From the NCBI GenBank assembly GCA_958414155.1, contig CATYWI010000015.1, positions 1 through 9,697 on the forward strand: a stretch of 9,697 nucleotides of DNA, written 5' to 3'. The stretch's first letter is position 1, and each line of letters starts with the position of its first letter. The notes below the pieces were generated by a model that searched no databases, was not told the origin of the DNA, and saw only the letters and a program-made list of their open reading frames with translations. Source of the DNA: an uncultured Anaerotruncus sp. Its GTDB lineage: Bacteria > Bacillota_A > Clostridia > Oscillospirales > CAG-272. The translations under genes were made by a program, and so were the position numbers. Positions 6,442-9,697 of this stretch are shown piece by piece.

Positions 6442-7247
6442 TTTATTACCGTTGATCCTGCGGCATTTACGGTGACGGCAACTGCCGTGTCGGGGTATGC
6501 GGCGCAGACCGCCGCGTTTTGTCCGGCTGCCGCAAGCCTTGCGCGGCATACGTCAAGCGCGAGGGAGGGAAGATTGTTCTCTTTTGAAATATGGGCGAGG
6601 ATGAACTGCTCTGTCCCGCGCGAGGCAAGCCAGGTGGCAAATTCGGCGCTGTCTTCATTGGAAAGATGACCGATGCGGGAGGCTATGCGGCTTTTTAGCG
6701 TGGGCGGATAAGGACCGGTGCGCAGCATATCAGGGTCGTGGTTGCTTTCGAGCAGCACTGCCCGGCAGCCTGCCAGTCCCTCCTTCATGCCTTCGGTGAC
6801 TATGCCCGTATCTGTTGCAATACCCACGGAGACGGTTCCTCCATGGGTATCGGCATCAACGCGATAGCATACCGGGCATGCGGCGTCGTGCATGGTGGGA
6901 ATCGAGCGAACCGTAATGCTGCCGATGCTCTCGCAGTAAAGCGGAGTCCGGCGCACACCAAAGTCTCCGCATAAGGGAACTATGGCGTCCGCTGTTGCGG
7001 CGGCGGCGTATACCGGCACCGGGTGCTTCTTTATGAACACCCTGAGCGCCGACACATGATCGGTGTGCTCGTGCGTTATGAATACCGCGCGGACGGTAGC
7101 CGGATCGATACCTGCCTCGGCAAGTCCGCGTTCTATCGCTTTTGCCGAGCGCCCCGCGTCAAAGAGAACGGTATCGTTCCCGCACGATACGGCTGTGCAG
7201 TTGCCGGATGAGCCGGAAAAAAGCGAGATCAGCTTAACCTCGGTCAT
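6438..7247 (-). CDS. walJ: Metallo-beta-lactamase-fold hydrolase WalJ/YycJ
   Basis: This 269-residue cytoplasmic protein is of the YycJ/WalJ branch of the MBL fold, which has a proposed role in coordinating cell division or wall metabolism and DNA replication; its substrate is not settled. The metal motif HEHTDH is at 59-64, with the next ligands probably His120 (TMHD) and Asp146 (TDTG). Signature segments of this subfamily are LFSGSSGNC (9-17), LESNHDPDMLRTGPYPPTLK (166-185), GHLSNEDSA (193-201) and LAHISKENN (217-225). I prefer ATG 7247 because the family begins a few residues before LFSGSSGN; ATG 7277 adds ten residues overlapping the upstream gene. The gene starts 4 nt after the preceding stop, without a clear Shine-Dalgarno, and overlaps rlmH by 4 nt. 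walRK, its usual neighbours in Bacillus and Staphylococcus, are not in the window. Confidence 0.93.
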   Translation of the reverse strand: MTEVKLISLFSGSSGNCTAVSCGNDTVLFDAGRSAKAIERGLAEAGIDPATVRAVFITHEHTDHVSALRVFIKKHPVPVYAAAATADAIVPLCGDFGVRRTPLYCESIGSITVRSIPTMHDAACPVCYRVDADTHGGTVSVGIATDTGIVTEGMKEGLAGCRAVLLESNHDPDMLRTGPYPPTLKSRIASRIGHLSNEDSAEFATWLASRGTEQFILAHISKENNLPSLALDVCRARLAAAGQNAAVCAAYPDTAVAVTVNAAGSTVIK

Positions 7248-7251
7248 TGCG

Positions 7252-7704
7252 TTACAGACTGAGATTTTTGAGGACATACATGTCCAACAGGTCTATGAGA
7301 AGAGCAAGAAGCATGGGGACGATAAAGGTCATCATCCATTTTGACTTTTTTTCGCGCTCTGCGGTGTCGGCTATGTAGTCGTCCTTTTCCTTCTCGGTCA
7401 TGGTGTCGGGCAGCATTTCCGCCGTCACGCCGCGTCCGGAAAATCCGCGGTTGTATATCACGTATGCGAGAACGAGAACCGACGCGCCTATCATATAGGC
7501 GAGTACCACTACCTTTTGCACGGTGAATTCAAATGCCGCATTCATAAACAGACGGTAAAGTCCTATGAATACAACGCAGTTCACGATAAGCATCACAAGG
7601 TGCTTCTTGTTTATGCGCGCAAATGCTTCGCGTACGGTCTTGGGTCTGCCGGCGGGCTGCCCGAGCTGCTCCGCGCGGCGGCTTTTTTTCTCATTAATCT
7701 TCAT
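7252..7704 (-). CDS. Small three-helix membrane protein, unknown function
   Basis: This 150-residue protein has a basic N-terminal tail (KKSRR, GRPK), two hydrophobic helices at about 35-55 and 64-84, a charged loop (about 85-122, rich in Glu, Lys and Asp, including TEKEKDDYIADTAEREKKSK), and a third helix at about 123-146. By the positive-inside rule the tail and the charged loop should be cytoplasmic and the C-terminus outside. I recognise no family. AAAGGA stands 10 nt before ATG 7704, an acceptable ribosome binding site. The gene lies 46 nt after the kinase stop and 4 nt before walJ, inside the operon with no terminator on either side. A link to WalJ-related wall or division functions would be association only. 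Confidence 0.85.
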   Translation of the reverse strand: MKINEKKSRRAEQLGQPAGRPKTVREAFARINKKHLVMLIVNCVVFIGLYRLFMNAAFEFTVQKVVVLAYMIGASVLVLAYVIYNRGFSGRGVTAEMLPDTMTEKEKDDYIADTAEREKKSKWMMTFIVPMLLALLIDLLDMYVLKNLSL

Positions 7705-7750
7705 TTATCGGCGATCCTTTTATAAGCGGTTTTGAAAGATTGTTCCGGGA

Positions 7751-9040
7751 TCAGAAGAGCCGTGTGGCTCCGGTGCGTCTGATGCGCAGTACGTATGTGG
7801 CATCGGCGCCGAAAACGGCGTTCATTGCCGCGGCGTATTTGTCTGCGTCGTCGGCGGGGAGATATGCCTGTATCGTTCCGGCAAATCCGCCTCCGTGAAC
7901 GCGGCATGCGCCCTTTATGCCGTGCGTCTCAAAGAAATGTTCGGTGAGGCACAGAGCCAGAGAAAGCCCCTGCTCGGCAACATTTTTGGTCGTGTATACG
8001 TTCTGGAGATATCTGAACGAAGACAGTCCGGAATCGCGCACACCGCAGAAGAACGCATCAAGTTCGTCCTTTTCCAGCGCTTCTCTCTGAGCGTCTACGC
8101 GGCGGTTTTCGTTGAAGAAATGAATGGCACGCATCACGGCACGGTCGCCGCACGCACTGCGCAGCGCGGGTATAGCTGCGTAAAACTCATCCTCGGGAAC
8201 ATCACGAAGCACTGAATGCCCGAAGTATGCCGCAACAGCCTTCATCTCGGCGGGGACTGCGGCATAATCGTCGGTGAGGTCGGCATGGTTGCCGCCCGTG
8301 TTGACAATGCAGAGGCAGTAGCCGAAACGGTCAAGATCAAAGTCGAGCTTATCTATCACGGGCGCCGAAGGATCGGCAAAGTCGATGGCAACGATCCCGC
8401 CGGCTGCACATGCGACCTGGTCCATCAGTCCGCAGGGCTTGCCGAAGAACTCATTTTCCGCATACTGCGAATTGCGGGATATCTCCACATATCCGACCTC
8501 GCCGTTATTGTAGAGGTGCGAGAATATCGTACCTATCATATTCTCAAATGCGGCGGAGGAGGAAAGTCCCGAGCCTTTGAGAACGTTGGACGATGTGGAG
8601 GCGCAAAAGCCGCCTGTTTTATGTCCGTTGCGCACGAACGCCGCGGCAACGCCTGCTATCAGCGCATCCGAATGTCCGTAGCGCGATGCATCGGGCGCGG
8701 TGAAGCTCCCGAGGTCAACGATGTCCTCGGGGTATCCCGCGCTTTTTACACGCACGGTATTGTCATCCGTGCGCGCGGCTACGGCGATAACGTCAAGATC
8801 TATCGAGGCGGCTATGACCTTGCCGTGGTTATGGTCGGTGTGGTTGCCGGAAAGCTCGCTGCGTCCCGGTACCGATAAAAGCGACACGTCGTGCCCGGAG
8901 CCGTAACGTGTGATAAAATCATCGAGTATAGATATGTAACGGGTGCGTGCGGCATCTGTCCGTGCGTCACCGTAAAGTCTTGAAAGACGTATATCAAGAG
9001 CGCCTTCGTTTATCTGTCGGCGGAGTTCTTCTGCTGTCAT
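7751..9040 (-). CDS. Galactokinase-like GHMP sugar kinase
   Basis: This 429-residue cytoplasmic protein has the three GHMP motifs. The N-terminal sugar-binding signature is PGRSELSGNHTDHNHG (58-73), the ATP-binding motif is LKGSGLSSSAAF (154-165), and the third motif is RVHGGGFAGTIQAYLP (380-395). The likely catalytic base is Asp207 in CGLMDQ, partnered by Arg60. Family galactokinases convert alpha-D-galactose and ATP to galactose 1-phosphate in the Leloir pathway. Here the usual GEHTDYN reads GNHTDHN, so a sugar-contacting Glu is Asn and the Tyr is His. The YN.RR motif of classical enzymes is not visible; HADLTDDYAAVPAEMKAV (252-269) lies in that region. No galT, galE or lactase gene is nearby, so the substrate is uncertain and I give no symbol. 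The start is ATG 9040, with GAAAGGA 9 nt upstream; the frame opens at 9085. It is the first gene of the minus-strand operon. Confidence 0.88.
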   Translation of the reverse strand: MTAEELRRQINEGALDIRLSRLYGDARTDAARTRYISILDDFITRYGSGHDVSLLSVPGRSELSGNHTDHNHGKVIAASIDLDVIAVAARTDDNTVRVKSAGYPEDIVDLGSFTAPDASRYGHSDALIAGVAAAFVRNGHKTGGFCASTSSNVLKGSGLSSSAAFENMIGTIFSHLYNNGEVGYVEISRNSQYAENEFFGKPCGLMDQVACAAGGIVAIDFADPSAPVIDKLDFDLDRFGYCLCIVNTGGNHADLTDDYAAVPAEMKAVAAYFGHSVLRDVPEDEFYAAIPALRSACGDRAVMRAIHFFNENRRVDAQREALEKDELDAFFCGVRDSGLSSFRYLQNVYTTKNVAEQGLSLALCLTEHFFETHGIKGACRVHGGGFAGTIQAYLPADDADKYAAAMNAVFGADATYVLRIRRTGATRLF

Positions 9041-9049
9041 TGTGATCCA

Positions 9050-9056
9050 TCCTTTC
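9050..9056 (-). promoter_or_regulatory. Ribosome binding site deciding the kinase start
   Basis: GAAAGGA on the minus strand ends 9 nt before ATG 9040. The upstream in-frame ATGs at 9085 and 9058 have no comparable site; the second one overlaps this motif. Confidence 0.65.
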
Positions 9057-9088
9057 ATGGTGTCATTGAAACTATATTTATACAATAA

Positions 9089-9097
9089 ATTATATCA
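9089..9097 (-). promoter_or_regulatory. Extended -10 promoter for the kinase-walJ-rlmH operon
   Basis: On the minus strand TGATATAAT is a perfect extended -10 (TG-N-TATAAT). No good -35 lies 16-18 nt upstream (ACTTCA at 17 nt), which is usual for extended -10 promoters. The start site would be near 9082, giving a leader of about 42 nt. It lies directly downstream of the terminator of the preceding gene, consistent with a fresh transcription unit. Confidence 0.65.
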
Positions 9098-9185
9098 TTG
9101 AGGCGTAGTGCTGAAGTGTAGATTTGTTTTATCCCATGTAAATTAAGTGTAAATTGGAGGATGACGGGCTGAAAAGCCGCAAAAA

Positions 9186-9228
9186 GGACGGTGCCGAAAA
9201 GCTGTTTCCGAGCTTTTCGGCACCGTCC
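9186..9228 (-). terminator. Strong intrinsic terminator after the ylmH-like gene
   Basis: There is a perfect 18-bp inverted repeat (9186-9203 with 9211-9228) around a 7-nt loop. On the minus strand it is followed directly by TTTTTG. It lies 32 nt after the stop of the S4-domain gene and before the kinase promoter. In the 9041-9260 gap I see only this hairpin and the kinase promoter. Confidence 0.92.
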
Positions 9229-9260
9229 CGATCTTTTCCGGCGGATTGGCATTGCCGGTG

Positions 9261-9697
9261 TCAGACGTATTTTTTTATATTCACGCACAGACGTCCCTTG
9301 CGCGTGGTCTTTGAAATGCCGCAATATATGAATTTGCCGTGTCCGCGCACCGATACCGAGGTGCCTGGTCTGAGGCGGGCATCGGGGGATGTGACCAGTC
9401 TTGCGTCCGCAAATACGAGCTTTGCGGAAAAAAGCGCTTCGCTTTCACTGCGTGAAAGTCCCCATACCACCGCGCAAAGCGCGTCGGCACGCTCGGATGC
9501 CGCAAATACCGTGCATTCCACAGGCTCGGGGACCGATACCGACGGCAACTCGCTTATGCGTGTGCATTCCACATCGGTGTGCCTGACCTTGACGAGATCC
9601 TCCGCAATAAAATCCGCAACCGTGTCAAGGCATATTAGGTAAGCCTCGTTTCCGGCGGGGAGTATGTCCCCGGTCACATCGCGTTCAAGACCCAGCC
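9261..9697 (-). CDS. ylmH: S4-domain RNA-binding protein YlmH (RqcP2-like), N-terminus cut by window edge
   Basis: The C-terminal 144 residues are visible and the frame is open through the right edge, reading LGLERDVTGDIL from the first full codon. The GTG at 9677 is therefore internal and not a start. LGLERDVTGDI followed by an 'aylicldtvadfi' stretch matches the middle domain of YlmH. The C-terminal S4 RNA-binding domain is clear: RADALCAVVWGLSRSESEAL, then RLRPGTSVSVRGHGKFIYCG and TRKGR. YlmH-family proteins are encoded near divIVA and the ylm genes in many Firmicutes and, in B. subtilis, bind the ribosome or large subunit and assist ribosome-associated quality control. The usual 'VkVNwk' strand of the S4 domain reads LVFADARL. 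The gene ends at TGA 9261-9263, just ahead of the 9186-9228 terminator. Confidence 0.87.
   Translation of the reverse strand, partial: LGLERDVTGDILPAGNEAYLICLDTVADFIAEDLVKVRHTDVECTRISELPSVSVPEPVECTVFAASERADALCAVVWGLSRSESEALFSAKLVFADARLVTSPDARLRPGTSVSVRGHGKFIYCGISKTTRKGRLCVNIKKYV

Noticed and set aside
8216..8878. 220-residue plus-strand frame antisense to the kinase
   Set aside because: It covers the kinase motifs GNHTDH and GLSSSAA on the other strand; it is a codon-bias shadow.
9154..9642. 162-residue plus-strand frame at the right end
   Set aside because: It would start upstream of and run through the perfect terminator hairpin and is antisense to the YlmH-like S4 domain.
9675..9677. GTG at 9677 as start of the right-edge gene
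   Set aside because: The codons upstream to the window edge (LGLERD) continue the YlmH family pattern, so the gene begins outside the window.
1..9697. Defence system, CRISPR array, transposon, integrase, tRNA or rRNA
   Set aside because: All substantial frames are explained by the listed genes, and I saw no regularly spaced repeats, transposase motifs, terminal inverted repeats or tRNA cloverleaf.

Overview
The window reads as ordinary chromosomal DNA from an endospore-forming, fairly GC-rich member of the Clostridia, probably a gut-associated lineage (Oscillospirales-like). The basis is the gene content (alr, a SleB-type cortex hydrolase, walJ-rlmH, ylmH), Gram-positive lipoprotein signal peptides, long Pro/Thr/Glu/Ser linkers in exported proteins, AAAGGA/GGAGG ribosome binding sites and the GTG/TTG starts. 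I see no mobile element, CRISPR array, rRNA or tRNA. Taxonomy is inferred from style and content only.

Layout from left to right. (1) On the minus strand, alanine racemase (alr, 705-1913) is followed after 34 nt by the start of a solute-binding-like lipoprotein that runs off the left edge (1-670). (2) The space 1914-2171 holds divergent, overlapping sigma-A-type promoters. (3) On the plus strand are a small LolA/GerS-like lipoprotein (2172-2726) and a membrane-anchored SleB-family hydrolase (2785-3903). A hairpin at 3910-3947 can terminate transcription from both sides. (4) A five-gene minus-strand operon runs leftward from an extended -10 promoter at about 9089-9097: a GHMP galactokinase-like kinase (7751-9040), a small three-helix membrane protein (7252-7704), the metallo-beta-lactamase-fold protein WalJ/YycJ (6438-7247), RlmH (5962-6441) and a 661-residue WG-repeat protein with one membrane anchor (3958-5943). 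(5) At the right edge, the C-terminal part of a YlmH-like S4 RNA-binding protein (9261-9697, minus) ends just before a strong terminator at 9186-9228.

How the genes may work together. Alanine racemase beside a LolA-fold-type lipoprotein and a SleB-type hydrolase recalls known Firmicutes spore neighbourhoods, such as ydcC-alrA in Bacillus subtilis and gerS-alr2 in Clostridioides difficile. I read this as a possible spore cortex/germination cassette. The minus-strand operon joins conserved cell-wall and ribosome genes (walJ, rlmH) to a sugar-kinase paralogue and two uncharacterised membrane proteins. No classical defence or mobile system is visible. The best leads are the germination-like cassette with its unusual SleB architecture, the atypical galactokinase, and the uncharacterised WG-repeat protein.
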